NCBI GenBank assembly: GCA_027858635.1
Contig: JAQICG010000258.1
Span: 1-6,803 of the forward strand
Reading direction: 5' to 3'
DNA: 6,803 nt
From: Gammaproteobacteria bacterium
GTDB taxonomy: Bacteria > Pseudomonadota > Gammaproteobacteria > SZUA-229
Shown piece by piece: positions 1-6,786 of the stretch. Under the pieces are notes generated by a model. The model was not told where the DNA came from, searched no databases, and was given only the letters and a program-made list of their open reading frames with translations. Numbering within the stretch: the first letter of the stretch is position 1; each line of letters opens with the position of its first letter. The translations under genes and the position numbers were made by a program.

Positions 1-228
1 GAGATGCTAGGTGTACCAGTAATCGGAATATTCGGAATTTATACCGGTGGTAATCGCTATGAAATCAATCACAAATTACTCTACGATGGTAAAAAAATAC
101 CACGTGAGTTACGTGAAAAAACGGTTAAAAAACTAATGTGTGAATATGTAAATAGTATTGAAGACACCGTTAAACGATACCCCTATAACTGGTTTAATTT
201 TTATGACTACTGGGGAGATAAATTATGA
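1..228 (+). CDS. LpxL/HtrB-type lipid acyltransferase, C-terminal fragment (gene starts upstream of the window)
   Basis: The frame is open from the first base (GAG at 1-3) to a TGA at 226-228, leaving about the last 75 residues. They fit the C-terminus of bacterial lipid A/lysophospholipid acyltransferases: a hydrophobic strand followed by GIYTGGNRYEI, then a basic helix and an ending rich in aromatics (RYPYNWFNFYDYW) typical of the versions found in APE clusters. The HX4D catalytic motif would lie upstream and cannot be checked. The family transfers an acyl chain from acyl-ACP to a lipid at the inner membrane; here the likely role, by inference, is joining the polyene to its lipid anchor or acylating that anchor. 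The ATG at 4-6 is internal, not the start. The stop overlaps the next gene's ATG (ATGA at 225-228), indicating translational coupling with the LolA-like gene. A separate acyltransferase or the C-terminal domain of a glycosyltransferase-acyltransferase fusion are both possible. Confidence 0.8.
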   Translation, partial: EMLGVPVIGIFGIYTGGNRYEINHKLLYDGKKIPRELREKTVKKLMCEYVNSIEDTVKRYPYNWFNFYDYWGDKL

Positions 229-779
229 AATATATTCTCTCTTTTATTTTATTACTACAAGTGCCATTGACAATAGCTGACACTTTGAGCGAAAGACTGG
301 CTGGTTTTTCAGAACTGAATGAATCGAGTGGATATTTTGTAGAGACCTGGTCAGCAGATTATCTGGAAGTTTCCCTGGTGTCGAAAGGAAAACTACTTTA
401 TAAAAGACCCGGCAAACTCAGTAAACTTATCACACACCCTGATCGCATCGAGCAACATATTAATGGTGAACAGTTATCCATTACACATAATAATAAAACA
501 CGCAATATACAGCTCTCCCAACAACCCGGTCTAGCAGTAGGTATTTATGCACTACAGGCAATCCTTGATGGAGATGAAAAAAAACTTCGTGAGCTCTTTA
601 AACCAGACTATAGCGAACTAAACACAGGTTGGGAGCTGTCATTAGTAACAAGAGACGAGGATATAGCTGAGAGTATTGAGCTGATTACTATACGGGGAAT
701 AGATGATCGTATCCAGAAAATAAGCATAGAATTTTATAACGGTGATCACCTGTTAACTGAGCTCACATATGAGAATTAA
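225..779 (+). CDS. apeL: LolA-like periplasmic lipid/lipoprotein carrier of the APE cluster
   Basis: This encodes 184 residues. Residues 1-18 form a Sec signal peptide (Lys2, hydrophobic core, T-I-A before a likely cut at Ala18/Asp19). The mature part resembles the LolA-related proteins that accompany MMPL exporters in APE clusters: SGYFVETWSADYLEVSLVSK at about 35-54, then a Y-K-R-P-G-K-L strand typical of the LolA barrel, and a C-terminal IELITIRG..DRIQKISIEF segment matching the final strands. The usual length is about 180-200, so it looks complete. Classical LolA ferries lipoproteins from LolCDE to LolB; by inference this paralogue carries the polyene lipid across the periplasm with the neighbouring exporter. 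The start at 225 is supported by GGGGAG at 212-217, seven bases upstream, and by the 4-base overlap with the preceding gene. Its end overlaps the exporter gene by 11 bases. The symbol follows the E. coli/Xenorhabdus ape naming as I recall it. Confidence 0.85.
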   Translation: MKYILSFILLLQVPLTIADTLSERLAGFSELNESSGYFVETWSADYLEVSLVSKGKLLYKRPGKLSKLITHPDRIEQHINGEQLSITHNNKTRNIQLSQQPGLAVGIYALQAILDGDEKKLRELFKPDYSELNTGWELSLVTRDEDIAESIELITIRGIDDRIQKISIEFYNGDHLLTELTYEN

Positions 780-1980
780 GACAATATCAGGAGTGCGATT
801 TCTGATCTGGTTTGCTGTTGTCAGTCTTATGATCACATATCTTTCATTACACCTGCGCATCACTGATGATATAGGGCAGTTTATGCCTGAGGCTAATCAC
901 GATTCTCAATTGCAGGCTTTGATGAGTGAAGTTCAAAATGGACCAGTAGCGACTACCTTAATGCTAAGGCTCAGCGGTGCTAAAAGTATTGAACTAGCGC
1001 GTCTCAGCACGCAGTTGAGGCAGTCATTACTATTGCACAGCGATGTTTTTCAAAATGTGCGTAATAGCAATACTTCATTTGAAGTTGATGCGCTCAATTC
1101 ACTTTTCCCATATCGATACCTGCTTATTGACGGCCAGAGCTGGGGCCAGCCGGCACTAAAAAAAATGCTTGAACAGAGGTTAATCGACTTGCGCTCTGGT
1201 GCAGGCGCAATAACAAGTAATTTCATTACTAACGATCCACAACTTTCCTTCATGAGATACCTCCATGAATTATTTAATAGCGAGGGACCAATAGAAAAAC
1301 ATGGAGTATGGTTTGATAAGGAAAAGCAAAGCGTTCTATTAATAGTTAGTGTAAATAGTGATTCGTTAGACCTTGATGTTATGCAGCGAGCCGAAGACAG
1401 TATCCGTCAGACATTTTCCTCGTTATCACAACCATCCTCAATACAGCTTGAAATTTCAGGCCCAGGTGTGATGGCTGTTCAAGTACGTTCAACTATAAAA
1501 CAAGTAATAAATAATTTATCAATGTTTATGATTATATTGTTACTCATTGTTTTTGCTATCGCATATAGAAGCATGTATGCCCTGCTTCTAGCTGGCATTC
1601 CACTATTAAGTGCAGTGACTGTTTCGCTGGTTGCTACACAGGCTATATTTCATGAAGTACACGGTATCGTGCTTGCGTTTGGCATTACTTTACTGGGCGT
1701 TTGTCTGGACTACCCTCTTCATCTATTCAGTCATCTGCGCTCAAATGAGTCACCATCTTTAAGCCTAAACAGAATATGGCCTACATTATTATTGAGTGGA
1801 GCCTCCACAATCATTGCCTATATGGCATTGTTTGGTAGCGGTTTTAATGGACTGAGCCAATTGGCTGTCTTCGCAGCTTGCGGACTTACAACGGCACTAG
1901 TAGTGACACGTTATATACTTCCTTATTGGGTATCCCCTGCCAGTGTAAACCCAAGGGTGTTTGCACTTAATATAGGATAG
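769..1980 (+). CDS. apeM: MMPL/RND-family APE exporter, N-terminal half (ended by an in-frame TAG)
   Basis: These 403 residues are the first half of an RND-type transporter. TM1 is at about 9-28, followed by a large periplasmic loop beginning with ITDDIGQFMP (31-40), then TM2-TM6 in the stretches about 248-266, 270-290, 298-320, 338-356 and 363-385. TM4 carries the family signature GVCLDYPLHLFSH (310-322), with Asp314 expected in proton coupling. APE-cluster MMPL exporters are about 770-800 residues with 12 TMs; this ORF stops just after TM6 at TAG 1978-1980. The same frame then continues with the missing TM7-TM12 half, so the two pieces add up to about 776 codons with nothing lost. The protein sits in the inner membrane and should hand the polyene lipid to the LolA-like partner encoded just upstream (11-base overlap). 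It is most likely a broken gene unless the TAG is read through or the halves assemble. Confidence 0.85.
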   Translation: MRIKTISGVRFLIWFAVVSLMITYLSLHLRITDDIGQFMPEANHDSQLQALMSEVQNGPVATTLMLRLSGAKSIELARLSTQLRQSLLLHSDVFQNVRNSNTSFEVDALNSLFPYRYLLIDGQSWGQPALKKMLEQRLIDLRSGAGAITSNFITNDPQLSFMRYLHELFNSEGPIEKHGVWFDKEKQSVLLIVSVNSDSLDLDVMQRAEDSIRQTFSSLSQPSSIQLEISGPGVMAVQVRSTIKQVINNLSMFMIILLLIVFAIAYRSMYALLLAGIPLLSAVTVSLVATQAIFHEVHGIVLAFGITLLGVCLDYPLHLFSHLRSNESPSLSLNRIWPTLLLSGASTIIAYMALFGSGFNGLSQLAVFAACGLTTALVVTRYILPYWVSPASVNPRVFALNIG

Positions 1981-2004
1981 AGTCCAGGTAAAAAATTATT
2001 TATA
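1978..2004 (+). other. In-frame amber stop and start-less gap between the two exporter halves
   Basis: TAG at 1978-1980 lies in the same frame as both halves (769 and 2005 are both first-frame positions). The eight codons after it, AGT CCA GGT AAA AAA TTA TTT ATA, encode SPGKKLFI, which reads as the cytosolic Lys-Lys flank and first residues of TM7. No ATG, GTG or TTG occurs in them and there is no good Shine-Dalgarno at a usable distance from GTG 2005. That pattern fits a single nonsense substitution (for example CAG to TAG) in one gene better than two evolved genes. A sequencing error is the simple alternative. Confidence 0.85.
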
Positions 2005-3099
2005 GTGATACTGTTACTCTGTATTCCTGTTTTGATAATGCTACAAAGCGATAACTTTTGGGAAACCTCAATCGATGCACTTAGTCCGATTCCAGCATCT
2101 GCTCGTGACAACGACCGCAAATTGCGGCATGACCTGAATGCACCTGAAGTTTCCCATGTGTTTGTACAGTCAGACGAGAGTATAGAGAAAACATTACAGA
2201 GTAGTGAGTACATCAGCCGGAAATTGCTGGAATTACAGGATCTAGGAATTATTAGTAGCGTCTGGTCTCCGTCGCAGATATTGCCATCGGTACAACAGCA
2301 ACGGCACCGGCAACAACTATTGCCAACTAAGCAAGAACTCTCGAGCAGTCTAGAAGACGCTCTAAGTGGATTACCGTATCGACAGACAGCATTTGAGCCA
2401 TGGCTTGAATCCGTTGCTACAAGCCGAACTTTAAGTCCATTAGAATATGATGATATCGCTTCCACACCTTTAGCCAACTTGCTTAAACAAGGTCTTTTTC
2501 AGCATGGCAATATATGGGTAAGTACTATTCGTGTCAGTGATATTCGCTCAATAGCAGAATTCAATGACTGGCTTGATCTGAATCCAAAGATTAAAGAGAG
2601 TCATATAGAGATAAAACGAGCAACTGAACACCTGCTTACGGAATACCGTATATCTACATTCGAGCGCTTCCTTGGTATATTTCTGCTACTGTCAATCATC
2701 ATAGTCTTTTGGTCACGCAGCATTACACGAGCTCTCTGGATTATGCTACCTGTAACTATAGGACTCCTAAGTGGGCTTGCCATGCCAATTCTACTGGGTT
2801 CTGCAATTAATGTTTTCCATTTATTAGCACTGTTGCTAGTATTAGGTATGGGTTTAGATTACAGCCTGTTTTTTAACAGGAAGACAGACGATATCCTTGA
2901 ACGGAAACAACATCTTCACGCCATTAGTATCAGTGCGCTAACAACATCGGCAGCGTTTTCGGTACTAGCGTTATCACCAGTTCCAGTAATGGCAGCAATG
3001 GGTCAAACAGTCGCTTCTGGCGTTCTAATGTGCTTCATATCTGCATTATTATTGTCATCATCTACTATCACCAATGATTATTCAGATTATATAAAATGA
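2005..3099 (+). CDS. apeM: MMPL/RND-family APE exporter, C-terminal half (same frame as the N-terminal half)
   Basis: The 364 residues from the first possible start (GTG 2005) form the second RND repeat: TM7 (1-13, lacking its first residues because the frame is open back to 1981), a periplasmic loop to about 215, then TM8 (about 221-236), TM9 (243-262), TM10 (270-290), TM11 (305-323) and TM12 (328-352). TM10 carries GMGLDYSLFF (281-290), the counterpart of the DY motif in the first half, with Asp285. No frameshift is seen and the C-terminus ends normally just past TM12, so this half has stayed open despite the upstream stop. Independent translation would rely on a GTG without a clear ribosome site that removes part of TM7. 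Its TGA overlaps the KS start (ATGA at 3096-3099), so loss of its translation would also weaken coupling to the KS. Confidence 0.8.
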   Translation: MILLLCIPVLIMLQSDNFWETSIDALSPIPASARDNDRKLRHDLNAPEVSHVFVQSDESIEKTLQSSEYISRKLLELQDLGIISSVWSPSQILPSVQQQRHRQQLLPTKQELSSSLEDALSGLPYRQTAFEPWLESVATSRTLSPLEYDDIASTPLANLLKQGLFQHGNIWVSTIRVSDIRSIAEFNDWLDLNPKIKESHIEIKRATEHLLTEYRISTFERFLGIFLLLSIIIVFWSRSITRALWIMLPVTIGLLSGLAMPILLGSAINVFHLLALLLVLGMGLDYSLFFNRKTDDILERKQHLHAISISALTTSAAFSVLALSPVPVMAAMGQTVASGVLMCFISALLLSSSTITNDYSDYIK

Positions 3100-4283
3100 A
3101 AGCTATGACTCCAATGGCAATAACCGCAAAGACGATAGTTAATTCATGCGGCTTAGGTGAAGCCTCAACAATCGATGCACTCAGGAATAATTGCAGCGGT
3201 TTAAAGCAACGAGCTTATGAAGGCTTAAATTTTGACACATGGCTCGGGATAGTCGATGAAATTGAATCAATAGAGATTGAGCCCAAGTTAGCGCGATACA
3301 GTTGTCGTAACAATCTACTGGCAAAGCTTGCACTTCAAACAGACAATTTTCACGCATCTGTTGAAAGTGCGAAATTAAGATATGGTGTTGAGCGTGTTGG
3401 TGTCTTCGTAGGTACAAGCACATCAGGTATTGCAGAAACTGAAAACGCCTACAGTCATATGCATCACTATGATACTTTTCCTGATAATTTTGATCTATTG
3501 CATACGCATAATATGTCTTCATTGCAGAGTTATGTTCAACATTCTTTGGGTCTATATGGTCCAGGGCATGCAATTTCGACTGCTTGCTCATCAAGTGCAA
3601 AGGTTTTTGCTGCTGCATATCGACATATAGTATCAGGACAATGCGACGCGGCAATAGTGGGTGGCGTAGACTCTTTATGTATGTCTACATTATATGGATT
3701 TAACTCTCTACAGCTAGTATCAAAAGAAATTTGCCGACCATTTGATGCTAACCGTAATGGCATTAATATAGGTGAAGCAGCCGGCTTCATTTTACTGGAA
3801 CCTGCGACAGCTGGTCATGGTAAAGTTAAATTTAAAGGCTATGGTGAATCCAGTGATGCATATCATATGTCTACACCGCATCCAAAGGGCGATGGCGCAG
3901 TTATAGCAATCAATGATGCAATGACTCGAGCGTCATTAGATGCCTCAGAAATTGAATATGTTAACTTGCATGGCACGGCTACACGTAATAATGATCAGGC
4001 GGAAGCTCGTAGCCTGTTCCGCGTTTTTGGTGATAAAGTCGTCTGTAGTTCAACGAAAGGGTTCACCGGCCATACGCTTGGTGCAGCTGGGATTACTGAA
4101 TCTATTATCTCAATACTGGCTCTCGAACAAAACATACTTCCAGGAAATTTGAACATGCAGGCATGGGATGAAACCCTTCGTATTAAACCCTTGGAAGTAA
4201 CGACGAAACGCTCTGTTGAAAATGTCATGACTAATAATTTCGGTTTTGGTGGTAACAACTGTAGCTTAATTTTTGGTTGGTGA
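3096..4283 (+). CDS. apeO: Beta-ketoacyl-ACP synthase of the APE type II synthase (FabF-like)
   Basis: This 395-residue condensing enzyme has a complete Cys-His-His set: Cys164 in STACSSSAKV, His292 in NLHGTATRND-like context, and His326 in KGFTGHTLGAAG with Lys321 five residues before. The C-terminal NNFGFGGNN glycine motif (380-388) is also present, and the length is normal for FabF-type enzymes. It should catalyse decarboxylative condensation of malonyl-ACP with the growing polyene chain in the cytosol. The next gene encodes a KS homologue without the active-site Cys, as expected for a KS/chain-length-factor pair. The start is ambiguous: ATG 3096 overlaps the exporter's stop, but ATG 3105 gives the N-terminus MTPMAITAKT, closer to homologues (M-x-P-x-A-I-T-A). 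Assignment as apeO rather than apeR rests on its place after the exporter and before the dehydratase. Confidence 0.92.
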   Translation: MKAMTPMAITAKTIVNSCGLGEASTIDALRNNCSGLKQRAYEGLNFDTWLGIVDEIESIEIEPKLARYSCRNNLLAKLALQTDNFHASVESAKLRYGVERVGVFVGTSTSGIAETENAYSHMHHYDTFPDNFDLLHTHNMSSLQSYVQHSLGLYGPGHAISTACSSSAKVFAAAYRHIVSGQCDAAIVGGVDSLCMSTLYGFNSLQLVSKEICRPFDANRNGINIGEAAGFILLEPATAGHGKVKFKGYGESSDAYHMSTPHPKGDGAVIAINDAMTRASLDASEIEYVNLHGTATRNNDQAEARSLFRVFGDKVVCSSTKGFTGHTLGAAGITESIISILALEQNILPGNLNMQAWDETLRIKPLEVTTKRSVENVMTNNFGFGGNNCSLIFGW

Positions 4284-4286
4284 AAC

Positions 4287-5081
4287 ATGACAGTTTATAT
4301 TAACGATATTTCAGTAATTGCACCCGGTTTGATAGATAAAACAATCACACGCTCAATTTTACAGGGTGAGAAAAACTGGATCTATCAGGAAATGCCAAAG
4401 CTCATTCCAAACATGTTACCAGCAAATGAGCGACGACGGACAACACCGATGATTAGACTTGCACTGGCCTGTATTCAAGGACTATCGAGTGATTACAATG
4501 ATCTACAAACCACGTCCACAGTGTTCGCGTCCTCGGATGGTGATTTTGAAATTTCCGATAAAATTTGTTCAGCACTGTCGAATGACGAGAAGATTATCTC
4601 ACCTACTTTATTTCATAATTCAGTACATAATTCAGCTGCGGGCTATTGGTCAATAGCGTCATTGATTAAAGGAGCGTCAACTAGCATATCAGCAGGAAAT
4701 GCGACCTTTATGAGTGGACTACAAGAAGCTGTCACTCAAGTTGAAGTCGACGGAGGCACTGTGTTATATGTAGCATATGAATACCCTGCGCCGTCGTCAT
4801 CGCCACTTGACAGATACTCCCACATCAAGTATCCACTAGCCATTGCAATCAGGATTGGAAAACAGGCTGAGAACAAGGCACTCGGAACATTGACATTAGA
4901 AGGTCCTGAAAATAATACCAAAGAAAGTGTTTGCAGAAACCCCTCTCTTGAACCTCTACGTACAGCATCGCCAGTCGGTCATGGTATGCCATTGATCGTG
5001 GCATTAGTAAGAAGGGCGCGAATGCAAGTTATTATTCCGTATCTAAGGGATGAGAAATTTCGAATATCCATCTCTCATTGA
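4287..5081 (+). CDS. apeC: Chain-length-factor-like beta-ketoacyl synthase homologue (Ketoacyl-synt_2 type)
   Basis: The 264 residues match the short KS-like proteins of APE clusters. The N-terminus (YINDISVIAPGL) is a thiolase-fold strand, SPTLFHNSVHNSAAGYWSIA (105-124) is the family hallmark, and TSISAGNATFMSGLQEA (132-148) is where FabF enzymes have the catalytic Cys. Gly137 stands in that place, so it should not condense by itself. Known chain length factors pair with a KS and shape its chain pocket; the partner is probably the KS three bases upstream. The downstream KS His residues are also missing because the protein ends early with N-P-S-L...MPLIVAL, a normal ending for this family. 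No strong Shine-Dalgarno precedes ATG 4287, so it likely depends on ribosomes finishing the KS. In E. coli-type clusters, as I recall, this gene lies elsewhere; here it sits between KS and dehydratase. Confidence 0.85.
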   Translation: MTVYINDISVIAPGLIDKTITRSILQGEKNWIYQEMPKLIPNMLPANERRRTTPMIRLALACIQGLSSDYNDLQTTSTVFASSDGDFEISDKICSALSNDEKIISPTLFHNSVHNSAAGYWSIASLIKGASTSISAGNATFMSGLQEAVTQVEVDGGTVLYVAYEYPAPSSSPLDRYSHIKYPLAIAIRIGKQAENKALGTLTLEGPENNTKESVCRNPSLEPLRTASPVGHGMPLIVALVRRARMQVIIPYLRDEKFRISISH

Positions 5082-5102
5082 TACGATAAGGTAATAATTA
5101 AT

Positions 5103-5543
5103 ATGTTAGAACATGATGAAATCTGTAAGCTCATACCACACGATGGAAAAATGTGCTTGCTGGATAAAGTGAAGAGCTGGGGCATAAATAATATTATCTG
5201 TGCAACTAACACACATAGAAACAAATATAATCCTCTTCGTTCTAATGATGAATTACCAATGCTATCACTACTAGAATATGGGGCTCAGGCAATGGCAGTT
5301 CATGGCTGCCTACTGGCAGACATGGACGGTTTCATTATGAAGGAAGGTTATTTGGCATCTTTACGAGATATTAATTTTGCAGATGGTTTGCTCTCTGAGG
5401 TCGAATCTGAACTTGTGATAAAAATGGAACGTATCTACGCTGAGTCAGGAAATATGATTTATACCATGTCAATTTCTGCAAACAACATAATACTAGCCAG
5501 TGGTAGGATTTCAGTAGCAGCAAAGTTTATTACCAGAAAATAA
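5103..5543 (+). CDS. apeP: Hotdog-fold 3-hydroxyacyl-ACP dehydratase subunit (ApeP-like)
   Basis: The 146 residues begin with the FabA/FabZ-like LIPHDGKMCLLDKV (10-23) and contain LLEYGAQAMAVHG (56-68), the central hotdog helix, with Glu58 in the position of the FabZ acid. The region that in FabZ reads GHFPG with the catalytic His is NPLRSNDELP here (43-52), with no His, as I recall for this family. ApeP proteins work as heteromers with ApeI, and I infer that the partner supplies the missing residue; no ApeI gene is in the window. The reaction is removal of water from 3-hydroxyacyl-ACP to give each trans double bond. The length is normal (about 145-155). The start at 5103 follows the previous stop by 21 bases, with AAGG at 5088-5091 as a modest ribosome site. 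The reading frame is intact although the next gene is ruined. Confidence 0.87.
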   Translation: MLEHDEICKLIPHDGKMCLLDKVKSWGINNIICATNTHRNKYNPLRSNDELPMLSLLEYGAQAMAVHGCLLADMDGFIMKEGYLASLRDINFADGLLSEVESELVIKMERIYAESGNMIYTMSISANNIILASGRISVAAKFITRK

Positions 5544-5548
5544 TTACT

Positions 5549-5820
5549 ATGAAACGAGCATTAGTAACTGGCGATAGCGGTGATATAGGAAGCGCGATAT
5601 CGATAGCTTTGGCTGCTTCAGGTCACCATGCTTATGACCATGCAAATAAGATCATTGCCAAATCTTAATATGCAGTATGACGTATACTACAAGTTAGAAG
5701 TGCGGCGGTGCAGTTTGATGTATGCAATCGTAATGAAACGCAGGTCGTACTGACAAGGATTTTGGATACTCACCCTTTAAAAAAATTCTGCTAATGTGAT
5801 AGACAGCAATTGCATCAAAG
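5549..5820 (+). pseudogene. apeQ: Decayed and truncated 3-ketoacyl-ACP reductase (FabG-type, ApeQ-like)
   Basis: An ORF of 39 codons starts at ATG 5549, five bases after the dehydratase stop, and reads MKRALVTGDSGDIGSAIS, then ASGHHAYDHANK, before TAA at 5666-5668. This is the N-terminus of the short-chain reductase of APE clusters, including the TGxxGxIG NADPH-binding loop. After a poorly matching stretch with another stop (TGA 5678), the same frame resumes as AAVQFDVCNRNETQ (about 5702-5743) and L-D-T-H-P, matching the strand and helix before the NNAG motif. A shift near the seven-A run at 5779-5785 then leads to IL..TAIASK, the ruined NNAGIA region, with two stops. Homology fades at about 5820, roughly 90 of 240 codons in. 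The Ser-Tyr-Lys catalytic part is gone, so there is no product. Several independent lesions plus truncation make sequencing error unlikely. Confidence 0.8.
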
Positions 5821-5834
5821 CTCCATCGTAAGCC

Positions 5835-6641
5835 CTACTTGTCATTATGATCAGTAAAATATGGTTTTATACTAGAACGATAAAGACCTTGCAGGTACAT
5901 GCCGCGCGTGATCAACGAATGGGCAACCATAAGTGTTATCAAGGTTATATCACGTACACCACGAAAGTGGCTTGGACGTGAATTTTTGGCATAAACTGCT
6001 GGTATAGCAACTGCAACACACTCGATGCCACGTTGTGCAGCCTTAATAATTATCTCACTTTCAAAAACAAAGCTGTGGCGTTTTGATGTTGATATTTCTA
6101 AATCATCGAATAACTTACTCGGATAAGCACGAAAACCTGATTGGCTGTCTGATATAGGATATCCAGCTGCCCAGGAAAGCCAGAAGTTTGCTACGCGATT
6201 TGCATAATAGCGTTTAGCAGGGATGGCTGATTTATCCGCTAAGCGTGCACCTATAATAATATGTCCGGGCTTAATTTCTGATTCTGCCAGGAGCCTAGGT
6301 AAGTCTTCAGGAGCATGCTGACCATCACCATCTAAAGAAATTATGTATTTCACATTATGTCGACGAGCGGCCTGAATTCCTTTCCAAAGAGAAGCTGCTT
6401 TCCCTTGATTAACCTCATTTTTAATAAGAATTACAGGTAAGTCCAGAAGATTGGCAATTGTATGATCCGTGGACCCATCATCTATAACTATAACTAGAGA
6501 GGAAAAGGCTAAAGCACGGCTTGCTATATCATATATTGTAGCCTCTTCATTATAAGACGGAATAATAACTGCGAAATCATCAATTTGAGTAACAGAATCA
6601 CTGTTGCTTTTATTATTTAAGGCTTCGTTTAAGTAGTTCAT
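5835..6641 (-). CDS. Family 2 glycosyltransferase (dolichol-phosphate mannose synthase-like)
   Basis: This 268-residue GT-A protein has AVIIPSYNEE (24-33), VIDDGSTDH (52-60), NQGKAASLWKG (78-88), and SLDGDGQH (102-109) holding the DxD metal/nucleotide-sugar site (Asp104, Asp106). Further on are DSQSGFRAYP (165-174) and FESEIIIKAAQRG (193-205), typical of DPM/DPG-synthase-like GT2 enzymes. It ends with RPSHFRGVRDITLI (222-235) and a moderately hydrophobic tail. It should transfer a sugar from a nucleotide donor to a lipid or polyprenyl phosphate at the inner membrane; the acceptor cannot be told from sequence. The start at 6641 is forced: a TAA lies two codons upstream. No clear Shine-Dalgarno precedes it. 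It is convergent with the APE operon, its stop lying about 15 bases from the ketoreductase remnant. APE clusters often carry a GT2, but those I recall have a different first motif, so membership in the pathway is uncertain; it could be a resident neighbour. Confidence 0.88.
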   Translation of the reverse strand: MNYLNEALNNKSNSDSVTQIDDFAVIIPSYNEEATIYDIASRALAFSSLVIVIDDGSTDHTIANLLDLPVILIKNEVNQGKAASLWKGIQAARRHNVKYIISLDGDGQHAPEDLPRLLAESEIKPGHIIIGARLADKSAIPAKRYYANRVANFWLSWAAGYPISDSQSGFRAYPSKLFDDLEISTSKRHSFVFESEIIIKAAQRGIECVAVAIPAVYAKNSRPSHFRGVRDITLITLMVAHSLITRGMYLQGLYRSSIKPYFTDHNDK

Positions 6642-6786
6642 GAATTATGTTATAGCATTATTATACGATTCATTATCCACTCAATCGGATGAAGAACCAG
6701 AAAAACCTAAAAACAGGAGTACAAGGTTTATTTACCAGTGTGGCTTGCAATGCTAATTTAATAAGGAAATGTTTACTATTTGAAGA

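Noticed and set aside
1923..2477. A 184-codon minus-strand ORF across the exporter break
   Set aside because: Its product is rich in Ser and Cys with no recognisable motif, and it lies opposite sequence that clearly encodes the RND repeat on the plus strand. It is an antisense shadow.
3181..3654. A 157-codon minus-strand ORF inside the KS gene
   Set aside because: No motif or ribosome site, and the plus strand here encodes the KS active site with full family conservation.
5821..5870. A bidirectional terminator between the convergent operon and glycosyltransferase
   Set aside because: I looked for a GC-rich hairpin with a T or A run between the remnant and the glycosyltransferase stop and found none.
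6649..6684. TATAAT (minus strand, 6660-6665) and TATAAC (6649-6654) as -10 boxes for the glycosyltransferase
   Set aside because: The only -35-like hexamer, TTGAGT at 6679-6684, is 13 bases from the first box and 24 from the second. AT-rich spacers give such boxes by chance, so no promoter is called.
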